Assembly: GCA_943737045.1 (NCBI GenBank)
Contig: CALSFV010000065.1
Coordinates: 62,001-126,000 of the forward strand
Source of the DNA: Parapristionchus giblindavisi
Taxonomy: Eukaryota; Nematoda; Chromadorea; Rhabditida; Diplogasteridae
Reading direction: 5' to 3'
Length of the DNA: 64,000 nucleotides
The translations under genes were made by a program, and so were the position numbers. The notes under the pieces were generated by a model. That model saw only the letters and a list, made by a program, of their open reading frames with translations, ran no database searches and was not told the DNA's origin. Shown here piece by piece: positions 33,864 through 45,628 of this stretch. Numbering within the stretch: position 1 is the first letter of the stretch; the number at the start of each line of letters is the position of its first letter.

Positions 33864-35564
33864 CTATCCATTCAATATCTTTACTTTATATATTCTTTCA
33901 ACCGGTCTTTTATTGTGTTCATATCTCCATCTCTCAGGTCATTTCATTCATTTCCTTATTCCGTTTATATAATGACGGGTTCATATCAATATTTGTTATC
34001 TTATCAAAGATTATTCATCAAGGGTATTCTACTTGTTAATACAGAAACGCCAATAAATTATTTGACATGTCTAAGAATTTTTTCTGTCCAAGAAAAAAGT
34101 TTTAGGAAAAATACAAAAATTTCAAAGAGAACGATCATATTTTCTTTTTATGAAAAAGTTACAGTACAGCCCTCGATCTTTGTACTTGCTTCCCGCTGAG
34201 GCGCGAATAATTTATTTCCTCTATTTATGAATATTTTTAGATTCTCACAATTTTAGTCGAGAGTATCACTTTTGATTTACTGATATCTAATTCTATGAGT
34301 AAATTTTCATGTCTTTTATGATCAATTTATATTTTAAGAGGCCGTTTGTCTACGTGTCGGGCAAATCTGGGGGAGGGTTGGCACAGGCCAAAAATTTTAA
34401 TACCCTCAAAACTTGTGTATAGGGGTTATCGACCCTGCTGATGAAGATGGGCATACTCATTTTGGCCCCAGTGGTCCCGCAACGCCTGGGCGGGATTACG
34501 GTAACATCACGTTTTTAAGCCGTTCTCAGTGCATGGCTGAGCTAGAGGTATGAAAATTGGGCTCCTGGGTCAGAATTCGAGGGCCAAAATAACTGTCCAT
34601 CTTTATCAGCGGGGTCGATAACCCCTATACACAAATTTTGAGGGTATTAAAAATTTTGGCCTGTGCCAACCCTTGTTCGACTCTTACGCAAACGGCCTCA
34701 TAATCAGTGATATCAAGTACTTTTTATGACTATCCATCACGCAACAAAACAAATCCATTGCAGCAAAAAAATAATTAAAAACCCTCGATTTTTTCTTCAT
34801 TTAAAAGTAATTTCAAGACTTTTCCATAAAATTTTTCCAAAAAAAAATTCGGAAAATTTCGAGTGACTAAAATACATTCAAGACAATATTTTCTTAAGAA
34901 AATATACATTAAATGTATTAAGAATAGGTACTACATTTTTTAAGTACTATTAAACAGTATTTACATATGCTGACCAAAGTATTTTGTATGCGAAAATACC
35001 ATCTACCTTAATGTATGCCAGCCTTTCCCCTCCCAGATTCACACCCCTTGACCTTATCATCTGACGAAATCATCTCTGGTCCCCCCCCTCCTATTCACTC
35101 TCGCCTTTATAAGTATCAATGATCTTCTCCTGTACCTGTGGAGGTAGAGGAAGTTAAGAACAGTCTTACGCTTAATCTGTCATGCCCATGAAGATATTGA
35201 GTTTTTCAATCTCAAAATTTATACCTACCAATACGGTGGAGTTATTATATTTTGTGTTTCAAAGTAAACTTGTTGGCAATATCGGATGGAGCATTTGTAG
35301 AACAAAAACAATTTTTTTAAGTTTTCCGAAATTTTTTTGAATTTTCCGCATAAATCGTAAAACGTACAGCAATGTCCTGTACAGTGAATATCTTCAAAGT
35401 GAATTAAATATCATTTCAGTCAATACCAAAATGCAAAATTCAATATAAATACTTTATCTTAATATTTCATTGAAAATGGAGTATTTACAATATGAAAATG
35501 TATGACACGTGCAGAATGAATCCTAGAATGGTTAATAAATACAATTGAGTAGTCATAAAATAGA
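33864..35564. other. Intergenic region between Hh-related gene and Pelle kinase
   Basis: These 1.7 kb separate two convergent genes. Apart from the foldback at 34338-34699 I see AT-rich sequence with polyT/polyA runs and no supported exon. Two stretches (34220-34330 and 34700-34770) repeat phrases also present near 6020-6110 (for example tttatttccgctgcttatgaatattttt-like, tcaagtactttttggctactcatg-like), indicating a shared dispersed repeat. Confidence 0.5.
34338..34699. repeat. 362-bp foldback element
   Basis: It begins gaggccgtttg and ends caaacggcctc. The arms share ggttggcacaggcc, aaaattttaataccctcaaa and the ggggttatcgaccc block in opposite orientation; the loop lies at about 34471-34570. 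The target duplication is unclear. Compact MITE-like h­airpin with no coding capacity. Confidence 0.85.
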
Positions 35565-38242
35565 TTATATAGATATAGTCTTGAATGATTCAACAATTTC
35601 CATACACGATGGTCGACTATTACGATCTCTCTTAGAACATTTTATTCCCATTGACCATAATGACCAGAATATTGATTGATCTTCATCTTAAATCAATAAA
35701 TTAATCAATCGATAATCATATATACATTATACCTTTATTAGTACTAGGTATCGTTCTTCTATCTCCATATCGATTGAATATTCTTGATTGTATATGTTCT
35801 TCATCTTCATCAATTCCTCTTTCTGATCTTATTTTATCTTCTCCATCAATAGAATAATCAATAAGAGCCGCCGGTCTACGACTATCCACATATGCACGTA
35901 GACCTAATCAATACTCAATATACACATACAGTATGATACTAACCAGATGATATCTCCAATAATACAACTCCGAATGAATAAACATCCAATTTAGTTGAGA
36001 GAATCTTTGATGAAACGAATTCAGGAGGAAGATAGGCAAGAGTTCCTAGATATATCGCATTTTATGATCAATAAACTTATGCATATGAGGAATAGAAAAC
36101 CTATTAAAATAACCTTTGATATGAGAAGCAATGAGAAGGGATTTATCATCTACATCCATTTCCGCCTATAATATACAGATCATATATTGAAATGAAGAGA
36201 AGAAAATATGATTAACCTGTCCTTGTCTACTCAATCCAAAATCGCCCAGTTTAGGCTCCAGATGTCTGCAATTATAATAATTATAATTGTATATGTTTAC
36301 AAGAAACACACATAATAAGTAAAGTAAATAGAATGATGATGAATGTATAATAATACCTATCGAGTAATATATTAGCTGTTTTCACATCTCCATGTATAAG
36401 TGGAGCACGAGAAATTGTATGAAGAAAGTGAAGAGCCATTGCTAAATGACAAATCAATAAATAAATCGATCGATTAATTGATAAATGAACAAACCTGATC
36501 CTTTAGCAATCGTGAACTTTTGTTGCCATGAAAGAGGTGGAGTTCCTTTCTGAAATACATGTACAATATCATATCAACTAATAGATATTGATTGATTGAT
36601 TGGGTGTCATACCTTACATTGAAGTCTATCATCAAGTGAACCATTGGCCATATATTGATAGACCAGACATGGTTCAGGTCCATCTAATGAATAAGCATAG
36701 ACAGGAAGAATGTTATCATGTCTCAAAGATCAAAGATCAAATACGACACGATAATAATTAACAGTAAATGTGAGTTCTTTCATGACAAGAACCGTCAAAA
36801 GAAATGTAAATGGATACGATACCTGAAGAGTGCAAGGGCATTCAATTCTTGTAAACTTTGTCTTAATCTTTCCTTTTCATTTGTATGTGTTCGATCATTG
36901 GAAGAAGATAATCGTTTGACTGCAACCTTAAATAATCGATTGATTCTCCAGTCATTTATTCATTCAATCAATACGTACATGTTTCAAGTACTACATTAAC
37001 ATTATTAATCGACAAATAATCTATGAGTACTATAAAATGATAGAAGATAATCATCAAAGACTCTATACATACAATGAATATTTAATGTAGTATACCTCAG
37101 TTTGTTTCCATTCTCCTTTGTATACAATTCCATAACCACCACGACCAATTATATTGGAAGCTGCAAACTCCGAAGTGGCTATCTGAATATCAATCAATTC
37201 TCCATTCAGATCATATACGATACAACTAACTAGTAATTCAGCATAAGTCACAGCTGGTGTATTCTGCATTCCAGCAAACATACTTGTATCTTCTCTACTA
37301 GAACTACAAGATCAAATACAGTAAGATATCGATTGATGAAATGAGATGGACAATTGTGATTCTTGACGATAAATAAATAAAAATAAGATTAGATACATAC
37401 GTTGGTTGTGTAGAATTAGGTGTGATAGTATTAGAATAAAGTGGATGATGACCACCAACACGAGTAGTGGCTAGTCCATTTCCTCCTCCACCACTTGAAC
37501 CTCTTCCTGATGATGGTGTTACACTACTTCTTCCTGTTGCTAATACTGATGAACGAGGAATCTACAACATTAATATTCTCTCCCGATATCTATTGACAAT
37601 ATAAGAGATTAACGGTAATCCTTTTCTATACACTGTATCATAGTTACTAATCTTACTTGATATTGGGCAATGGTGTTAGGCTTAGTCTTTAGTGTACTTT
37701 GAGCACAGAAGTCTTCGAGATAATGAAAACTGGGATGAACTAGAAAGAATAGAATAATGGATGAAATGAATACTTTGATCTCACCTTCACTTCGAATGAT
37801 CTTCATACAACGAACGAGTCTAGTTATAGCAAAAAGATTGTAAAGATCCACTATACAATAGCCCTAAATAAACTTCCATGTACAGATTTAATGAAAGTAG
37901 GCATACCTTACTGGCCCATATTCGAAGAAGAAATGAGGATGGACTACCCGAGTACTTACGACATCCATCAACATCCAATGGAGAAATATCAGGCATTGAT
38001 GGAGCTAATAATATAAGTATTCCAGTAAATAATCTTTTAAAAACAAACCTATTTCCATCCATAGATCTTGATAATCTAGTATTTTACACAAAGATTCGAT
38101 TAGATCTGATCGCAACTGAAAAATATTAACTCATTTTTTAAAGTTGACTTAATAAAGTAATAGAACATTCAACGAGCATTAATACCTCATGAATCAAAGG
38201 AGATTTTAATCGCAGCTCTTCAAAATTTGGAACGTCAGTCAT
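35565..38242 (-). CDS. pik-1: Pelle/IRAK family kinase with death domain
   Basis: Pelle/IRAK kinases act below Toll/IL-1 receptors or IL-17-type signalling through death-domain contacts. Seventeen exons in phase from 38186-38242 (start) to 35565-35686 (stop); 511 residues, close to C. elegans PIK-1. N-terminal death domain, about residues 15-130 ([33 protein letters not shown]). A low-complexity Ser/Gly linker follows, then [16 protein letters not shown], Gly loop [17 protein letters not shown] lysine, catalytic [11 protein letters not shown] (HGD as usual in IRAK/Pelle), LGDFGLS and LPPEF. One splice choice matters: the donor at A|GTAAGG (37912) keeps the frame into [11 protein letters not shown]. 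The start codon lies about 100 bases from the edge of the large palindrome. Confidence 0.93.
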
Positions 38243-39151
38243 TGAATCTAAATGAACAATCCAACGATTAAATATATAGAAAATATTTTTTGACTACATG
38301 ATGCATGATCGCTAAAATTGTGTATTTGACACACAAAAATTGTCGGATGTCCCTAAATGACGGCCGCGGCTACGGCCCCCTCCCATTTATAAATGACGGC
38401 CCTGCGGCCCATCTTTTATAAATCTATGCGTATGCGTTATCATTTTAGATTGATCTTCCCCTCTTTGTACTTGTCTCTTAGTCATTTACATGTATTCTCA
38501 AATATAGCCGCGACTGACATCTGCTAACTATAAAAACAAAGAGAGTGAGAGTGATAGAGATGGAGACGGAGTGGTAGATCAGTCATACCGTCTCTCATAC
38601 AGCGATCGATGTATCTGACTGACTGTTCCCTGCCTTCTCTGTCTGATTTTCCCGCCATTTTCAGTTATCATCACGTTCCACTATGCTTTTTGATGTCTTT
38701 CTCTGCACTCCTATCTCCCTCCACCACTACCTTTATCTATCCTAATTATCGAATGGATATATCGGTATACCTCGTCACCAATCAATTTTGGATTTGTCTT
38801 TGTCTATTTGCATATTTTATCGTTGTTGTTGTCTAGACCTCCTATTGTATTGCCATTTGCATATGATCCAATATCATATCCAAACGTACTACGTTTTCTC
38901 ACTTTGTTTCCTACATTTGCAGTTTTCAGTCATCCTTTCCATCTCCCCTTTTCAAAGCTCATTTATGTATGTATCTTCTGTCGCTCGTTTATTACCAGTC
39001 ATTCTTCCTTTCCATCTCTTCCTCTCTCTCCTCTATCTCTCTTACATCCATTATCATACCCATAGATCACTAAGGAAGAGGGTATACCATCAATCGATAT
39101 TGTTTATGAGAGAGATGGAAGGAAGGGAAGTGAGCCTACCATCCTTTTGTG

Positions 39152-39275
39152 CGTCTACATCTTGATATATTGCGTCTCTCTGTTTATGTTGCATTTCTCT
39201 CTCTTCTAGCCATCTCTCAACTTTATTCATATTCTTCTGCTCCGCATTCAATAATAATTCTAAGGTCGTATCCAT
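39152..39275 (-). CDS. Possible small coiled-coil exon (duplicated at 48263-48386)
   Basis: The frame from an ATG at 39275 encodes about 41 charged, helix-prone residues (LLLNAEQKNMNKVERWLEER, then EMQHKQRDAIYQDVD) and then meets a plausible donor KD|gtaggc. The copy in the other arm is identical over this stretch. The ATG falls inside the inverted terminus of a small MITE, which weakens the start. A following exon is not clear. Possibly a gene fragment captured in the palindrome. Confidence 0.3.
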
Positions 39276-39374
39276 GAAGCGTTACAAACAATTTGTCGAT
39301 AAAGGTGACGTCACGGGAGTAGACGTATACTTTATGTCAACTTTTACGCTTTAAGCCATGGATACGGCCCCAGA
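39262..39374. repeat. Short MITE-like inverted repeat
   Basis: The block ggtcgtatccatgaagcg is answered by cgctttaagccatggatacggcc about 80 bases later, around a central tgacgtca palindrome. The same unit occurs in the right arm (about 48164-48276), so it was present before the arms separated. Confidence 0.7.
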
Positions 39375-39662
39375 CGATGTGCGCAACGTGGCCACGACTG
39401 TCCTTTGGCCCACGAGACAGTGTGGCCAGTAGAGACCGCCAAATGACTAGAGAAAGCGATATTTAAATGAGGGAGGCAATTGGCCAAACATCTCTCCTTT
39501 GTTATACTTTTCATTTTCATTTCTTGTCATAAGTTCAATCGGCTGCTTTCTCATTCTCTCTAACAATAAATGATCTTTCCTCTTTCATTCCTATTTAACT
39601 TTTTGTCGTGTTGTAACAACAACCGGTCTCTGTGCTCTTTCGAAGAGCAATAGAATAGAGAA

Positions 39663-39728
39663 GTGGTGGCCGAGTGGGTATTAGTCTTATCTCAAAATCT
39701 TTTGCTCGTATGTTCAATTCTCTCAAGA
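39663..39728 (+). other. Ser/Leu-type tRNA-like relic
   Basis: It starts gtggtggccgagtggg, which resembles the first third of class II tRNAs, and has a B-box-like tgttcaattctc about 45 bases on. The stems do not close well. Probably a tRNA-derived module of the host element. Confidence 0.4.
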
Positions 39729-39902
39729 TGATTTCTTTTTTTGCTATTTTTTCAAAGCATAAAATCAAAAATTTCTTAACAACAAAAAAAGAGTAAATTT
39801 TTTTTTGAATATCTAGGCACAAAGATATCATCACCCTCTCCCTCTCCCTCTCCCCCTCCCTCTCCCTCTCACTCTCCCTCTTGATTGTCTGACTTGTCTA
39901 CT

Positions 39903-40552
39903 TTACTGGTCCCATGAAAGTTTACTGGTCCCAAGAAAGTTTACTGGTCCCATGAAAGTTTACTGGTCCCATGAAAGTTTACTGGTCCCAAGAAAGTTTA
40001 CTGGTCCCATGAAAGTTTACTGGTCCCATGAAAGTTTACTGGTCCCAAGAAAGTTTACTGGTCCCATGAAAGTTTACTGGTCCCATGAAAGTTTACTGGT
40101 CCCATGAAAGTTGACTGGTCCCAAGAAAGTTTACTGGTCCCATGAAAGTTTACTGGTCCCATGAAAGTTGACTGGTCCCATGAAAGTTTACTGGTCCCAT
40201 GAAAGTTTACTGGTCCCATGAAAGTTGACTGGTCCCAAGAAAGTTTACTGGTCCCAAGAAAGTTTACTGGTCCCATGAAAGTTTACTGGTCCCATGAAAG
40301 TTGACTGGTCCCAAGAAAGTTTACTGGTCCCAAGAAAGTTTACTGGTCCCATGAAAGTTTACTGGTCCCATGAAAGTTGACTGGTCCCAAGAAAGTTGAC
40401 TGGTCCCAAGAAAGTTTACTGGTCCCAAGAAAGTTTACTGGTCCCAAGAAAGTTTACTGGTCCCATGAAAGTTGACTGGTCCCAAGAAAGTTGACTGGTC
40501 CCATGAAAGTTGACTGGTCCCAAGAAAGTTTACTGGTCCCAAGAAAGTTTAA
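39903..40552. repeat. 19-bp satellite array (about 34 units)
   Basis: The unit is actggtcccatgaaagttt with two variable positions (catgaa/caagaa and gttt/gttg). It is head-to-tail and sits inside the hAT-like element. Three or four units reappear in reverse orientation at about 40757-40828, so the array is itself part of an inverted structure. Confidence 0.95.
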
Positions 40553-40852
40553 TTTGTTTCCCCTGTTTTGAGACATTCATAACTGTTCTTTGTTTCAATA
40601 TAAACTCGAATGAATATATGAAATGTTATTATTACAATACAATAAATAAACAGTATGCCGAAACAATAAAAAATAAATTTGTATAAGAAATGGTGGGGCG
40701 CTGTTGGGACCAATGCAAACAAGCATTGATAAACACAACTTCAAATTTCATGTGTAACTTTCTTGGGACCAGTCAACTTTCATGGGACCAGTCAACTTTC
40801 TTGGGACCAGCAAACTTTCATGGGACCAGTAAAGTAGAACAGAGCCAATATC

Positions 40853-40915
40853 TACTCTTGGGCGACTCTTGGGGCCGAGTTTTTTTTTTAAATATCTCGG
40901 ACCCAAGAGTCGCCA
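40853..40915. repeat. Long hairpin in hAT-like element
   Basis: The arms gggcgactcttggggccgag and ctcggacccaagagtcgcc enclose a T-rich loop. Pairing is nearly complete. It may serve as subterminal structure of the element. Confidence 0.75.
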
Positions 40916-41024
40916 GGAAAAATAGTCAATAGAAAAACTTTTTTCTTTTGGAGACCTATCGAATGGCATATGTTTCATCCCGAAAGTCTATGTTCACTCT
41001 TTAGCCACGGACAATTCATTTGTC

Positions 41025-41050
41025 AAGATACGTTTGGCCAAACGTATCTT
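41025..41050. repeat. 26-bp perfect palindrome
   Basis: The half-site aagatacgtttgg is followed immediately by its exact reverse complement; a tatatata stretch follows shortly after. The position, 140 bases inside the right end of the hAT-like element, suits a transposase subterminal site or an internal promoter. The role is unknown. Confidence 0.85.
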
Positions 41051-41494
41051 GGAAGGTATATATAGCCGTCTCTCGAAGTCATTCGTATATCACGATATAC
41101 CTATGTTCGGTCAACCGTCTCTCGAGAAGAAAAATTCACTGCTCTCATTTTCTCATTCGTCTATGGTATATCGCTGTTTGGCGGTCTCTAGTGGCCAGTG
41201 TGCAAAGCGGTCTCAATTTGTTTACATAATCATTTAAATCACTTCAAACCGATTTCAGAGGTCGGCACGACACCTATCGCCTACTTACCTACATGCCGAG
41301 GAGCAAGGTCGTCTACAAAGCTATCGCCACTGCCTAGATGACATCAGATGGTGGGCTCATGTCAGGGTCCTGAAGCTTCTTTGAAGGTACGAGCCCTCGT
41401 TTTCTTTCCTGTTATGTTATGTTCAAGTCGCGAAAAGACGAAAATTTTGTGGAGAATTTGTGGCCTCTTTTTTCGTGACTTTTGAACAGAACCT

Positions 41495-41905
41495 ATGTTA
41501 GAATATGCTTCACACCTTCGTTACATCACTGTGTTTGACTTTGCCTTTGCATTTGCGAACGTCCTCTTCATTGCTAACCGATCTTTCTCGTTGACAGAAG
41601 CCGAAGTTTTATACAAAGTGATCGTTCACAAAGCTCAAATCGTTGAATCTCGTAATTTGCTGTTTTGCAGGACGAATCGTCACTTTCGTCTTCGGAAGCT
41701 CGTCGTCCTCGTCGATGATGGTCTGCTCGATGTGTTCTTCAGAAGTGGAACGCCGCCAAGGTCCGATGTCCGCGTTCTGTCGGCGTATTCCAGCTCTGGC
41801 TGGAACTCTTTTTCCGAAGAAATAAAGAATTTGGGGTTAATGTTTGAAATCTGTGTCCAAGCCCGCGAAGTTAAATGGGTGGGGTCAGCATCGTTATATA
41901 AATAA
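41495..41905 (+). other. Arm-conserved open region, coding strand uncertain
   Basis: Both strands are open here, and the mirrored copy (47402-47812) differs by a single residue. The plus frame is hydrophobic at first. The minus frame offers an alternative ending TSEEHIEQTIIDEDDELP and then RFNDLSFVNDHFV before a stop, which looks more protein-like. I do not recognise either and cannot say it is expressed. Confidence 0.3.
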
Positions 41906-41996
41906 GGTTCGAAAAAAATGGGCGGAGTCATGCATCACTTTATAAGTACTGGAGCGGATGAGTATATGCAGTTCATTTAATATGCTTCCTAACAGG

Positions 41997-42078
41997 GACC
42001 CATGGTCTAGTGGATAGTAGATCGAACTGTTAATCCGATCGGTTGGTCGGCAGTGAAGTTCGATACCCGCGAAGGATC
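41997..42078 (+). other. tRNA-like block, left arm
   Basis: An A-box-like tggtctagtggatag and a B-box-like agttcgataccc are spaced about 40 bases apart, with a loop ctgttaa that would give anticodon GTT. The T stem is mismatched, so it is a relic. The mirror copy is at 47229-47310. Confidence 0.5.
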
Positions 42079-42944
42079 AGCAAAAGAAAACATGGTCCAA
42101 CAGAACCCATCCCTTTTTGCCATTTTTTCTTGATGCATTTACGCTCTCTCCCTATGATAACGTGTAGTGTATGTCAGAGGTCCCACAGAATGATCATGAA
42201 TCACAAACTAACTTTTTTCCCTAAAATTGTAAAAATATCCTAAATGCTATTTATGTATTTGTATTGAATGTAGTATCAATGATTTTCAATGTTTATGGAT
42301 GCAGAAACAGAAAGAGCGCATGCAAAATCAATACCGGATGATTACGGTAACATGTCAAAGCTGCAAAAGTTAAGCGTATAGCTCTTGAAATGTGACTATT
42401 GTATGTTAGAGATGTCCACAAAAGTTGCTACTCTATTGCTGAAGTATGATCTTTGATCTTTGTCCTCAATTTTTCGAACAATGGGCGAAAATAACGGTTC
42501 TCGACAGTATTCTTAGTTGTTGAAATTCGCTTGTTATTTTTTTTTGTTAAAAGAAGATAAATCTAACATTTAAAACACTATTTATTGATTACAAGATGAC
42601 TATAGTATTGATTACAAGATAGGAAGTGGTTCCGTTTCAGTGCTAGATCAGTGATAGAGTGACCAGATGCTCAGACGAGATCGATAGGTAGAGACGCAGA
42701 GAGTCATCGCGCGCGCAGTGAACTTGACTTACCACCACTATTGAGACGGGTGGCGGGAGGTGATGTCTTCACTCAAAAAAAAATAAAATTTAAAAATGAT
42801 AATTTTGATAAAATAAATACTCTAAATGATTCTTATAATTTTATTAGCACAGATTTCGTATGAAAAAGTCGAAATATCTTCGAAAGAAAAGATAAATTCT
42901 CTGGCGGCCAGAAATATATTTAGTTGATAAAGCTCAAACTAATA

Positions 42945-43591
42945 CAGTCCCGCACGATCGCCCTCCCTAAAGGCGGGCCGCCGCGACATGATTCATGTCG
43001 CATCTTTCTAAAAGATTTTCAAAACATTTCATTAGTTGTGTTCATTGCATCATCAGATTATATTAAGATCACCGTTGAAACGAATAAAATTGGTTAAAGT
43101 TATTGAGGATCATAAATGACGGTGGTGCTACCGTAATCCTTTCAAATTTGAATTTCCCGCACTTTTCATTGACCCTGCGAAATCGATTTTCTCACGAACG
43201 TGTTTTAGAACGCTTTTCGCGGATTTTCTTTTGTATTTTCTCGTGTATTTAGCGAAATAATTACAATATTTGCAAATAAAATACTTCAAATACGAGAAAA
43301 AACCGTTCTGAAACACGTTCGTGAGAAAATCGATTTCGCAGGGTCAATGAAAAGTGCGGGAAATTCAAATTTGAAAGGATTACGGTAGCACCACCGCCAT
43401 TTATGATCCTCAATAACTTTGTCCAGAGTAAACCAATTTTATTCGTATCAACGGTGATCTTAATATAATCTGATGATGCAATGATCACAACTAATGAAAT
43501 GTTTTAAAAATCTTTTAGAAAGATGCGACATGAGGCGACATGAATCATGTCGCGGCGGCCCGCCTTTAGGGAGGGCGATCGTGCGGGACTG
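42945..43591. mobile_element. TA-flanked foldback MITE in the left arm only
   Basis: It begins cagtcccgcacgatcgccct and ends with the exact complement; nearly the whole 647 bases fold into two arms meeting near 43260. It is flanked by TA (42943-42944 and 43592-43593), and the other arm shows the uninterrupted TA at 46403-46404. The CAGT ends and TA duplication suit a Tc1/mariner-type MITE. Confidence 0.88.
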
Positions 43592-44576
43592 TACTTATGA
43601 TAACCTGATAAATAACTTTAATAAATCACTTTACACGGGCAAGGTCAGCTACAGTACCCTAGAAAGAATCAGAATCAGAATAATATTAAATAATACTCTA
43701 TTGCTGAAGTATGATCTTTGATCTTTGTATTTTGATCATATAAAGTGAAAGATATTTTAAAAGTTCATATTATCTATACCAGACGTACTGTTCTATATAA
43801 TCGTCCTTGTAACGCATAAATTATTTCTTTGCTATTATACCTAAAAAACACTATCTGAGAGAATTCAACAACTGGAATATTTCTTGGTATCGATGAAAAA
43901 TGATTTTTTCTGTCTTATGTGTGATAATTACAGGCTCCTTGAGTGTAGTTCACTGGTACTTGGAAATTGCTTTCAATTGAAAATTCGCTTCAGGGGGTGA
44001 CCACACAACGATTTGGCGCCTTTTCCTAAAAAGTTTATTTCGAATCCAATCGATTCGGGAGTGGATGCAATCGACTCCTTGCCTAATTCTAAGAAACTAT
44101 TGTCGAGGAGAGTTTTTTGATCAACGGTCAACGAAGGCTGGAATCAGGAAATTTCGAAAAAAAATTCACATTAAATTAATTCTCACTATTTTCCCACGGA
44201 GAAAGTAAATTTTTTATTTGCTCAATCGCTTCTACATATCATAACACATCTTCAGTTTAAAAAGTGTAATTTATAAAAAATGGGAAATTTATGCGCGAAT
44301 CAATTTTGTTCGTTGAACTTAATTGTGGTGAGGATTGGCGACTTTTCATAAAAAGTTTATTTCGAATCTAATCGATTCGGGAGTGGGCGCATTCGAATCC
44401 TTGACTAATTCTAAGAAACTATTGCTGAGGAGAGTTTTTCGATCAACGGTCAACGAACGCTGGAATTGGTAATTTTCGAAAAAAAATGTTTACATTAAAT
44501 TAATTCCCACAATTTTCCCATGGCGAATGTAAACTTTTTATTTGCTCAATCGCTGCTACATATCATAACACATCTT

Positions 44577-44865
44577 AGCGCGTATACGAATAAGTAAATA
44601 GAATTAAAATTACATCACAATGATGATTAGAATAGTGAGCAACACTGCCCAACTACAGCTACACTCCGAACCACCGGATGAACAGTCAAATACTCGTGTC
44701 ATTGCGTTGAAATACGCACGAAACAAGCAGAAAAGCGACAAAAAATCGATTAGGAAATCTCGCCTTCTTGCCCTTACCGTAATTCCTCACCATTATTCAT
44801 ACAACAACGACAAAATTGATTCGAACACAAATTTATATTTTTTTATAAATTACACTTTTTTAACT
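44577..44865. other. Central spacer of the palindrome
   Basis: About 290 bases without inverted pairing. They include an open frame at 44620-44880 that runs into the right arm; its residues show no family resemblance. Nothing else is seen. Confidence 0.6.
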
Positions 44866-45628
44866 GAAGATGTGTTATGATATGTAGCAGCGATTGAGCA
44901 GATAAAAAGTTTACATTCGCCATGGGAAAATTGTGAGAATTAATTTAATGTAAACATTTTTTTTCGAAAATTACCAATTCCAGCGTTCGTTGACCGTTGA
45001 TCGAAAAACTCTCCTCAGCAATAGTTTCTTAGAATTAGTCAAGGATTCGAATGCGCCCACTCCCGAATCGATTAGATTCGAAATAAACTTTTTATGAAAA
45101 GTCGCCAATCCTCACCACAATTAAGTTCAACGAACAAAATTGATTCGCGCATAAATTTCCCATTTTTTATAAATTACACTTTTTAAACTGAAGATGTGTT
45201 ATGATATGTAGAAGCGATTGAGCAAATAAAAAATTTACTTTCTCCGTGGGAAAATAGTGAGAATTAATTTAATGTGAATTTTTTTTTGAAATTTCCTGAT
45301 TCCAGCCTTCGTTGACCGTTGATCAAAAAACTCTCCTCGACAATAGTTTCTTAGAATTAGGCAAGGAGTCGATTGCATCCACTCCCGAATCGATTGGATT
45401 CGAAATAAACTTTTTAGGAAAAGGCGCCAAATCGTTGTGTGGTCACCCCCTGAAGCGAATTTTCAATTGGAAGCAATTTCCAAGTACCAGTGAACTACAC
45501 TCATTGAGCCTGTAATTATCATACATAAAACAGAAAAATCTATTTTTCGTCGATACCGCACCTATGTCGATTTTCTAAGATAGCGTGTTCTAAGATACCT
45601 ACTAAATACATACCTACCAGAGATGGTA

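Larger units (their letters stand above)
39430..41190. mobile_element. hAT-like element inserted in the left arm only
   Basis: Terminal inverted repeats tagagaccgccaaa and its complement tttggcggtctcta. An 8-bp direct repeat GTGGCCAG flanks it (39422-39429 and 41191-41198). The mirrored arm keeps a single GTGGCCAG at the matching place, an empty target site. Internally it carries a tRNA-like block, a 19-bp satellite, short inverted satellite copies, a hairpin and a 26-bp perfect palindrome. There is no transposase, so it is non-autonomous. Confidence 0.88.
38341..44576. repeat. Left arm of a 12.2-kb imperfect palindrome
   Basis: The arm pairs with 44866-50579 in reverse orientation. Aligned landmarks include 38609 with 48931, 39275 with 48263, 41495 with 47812, 42043 with 47264, 43922 with 45520 and 44576 with 44866. 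The outer end reads atgtccctaaatgacggcc here and its complement at about 50570. The arm has acquired at least two extra elements (39430-41190 and 42945-43591) absent from the other arm. Sequence identity in the shared parts is very high (single-base differences over hundreds of bases). Confidence 0.92.

Noticed and set aside
38609..39165. Hydrophobic frames mirrored at 48373-48931
   Set aside because: Low-complexity Ser/Leu/Tyr content, no start context and no splice-consistent continuation.
39903..40552. CRISPR array
   Set aside because: The 19-bp units are contiguous without unique spacers, and the window is eukaryotic.
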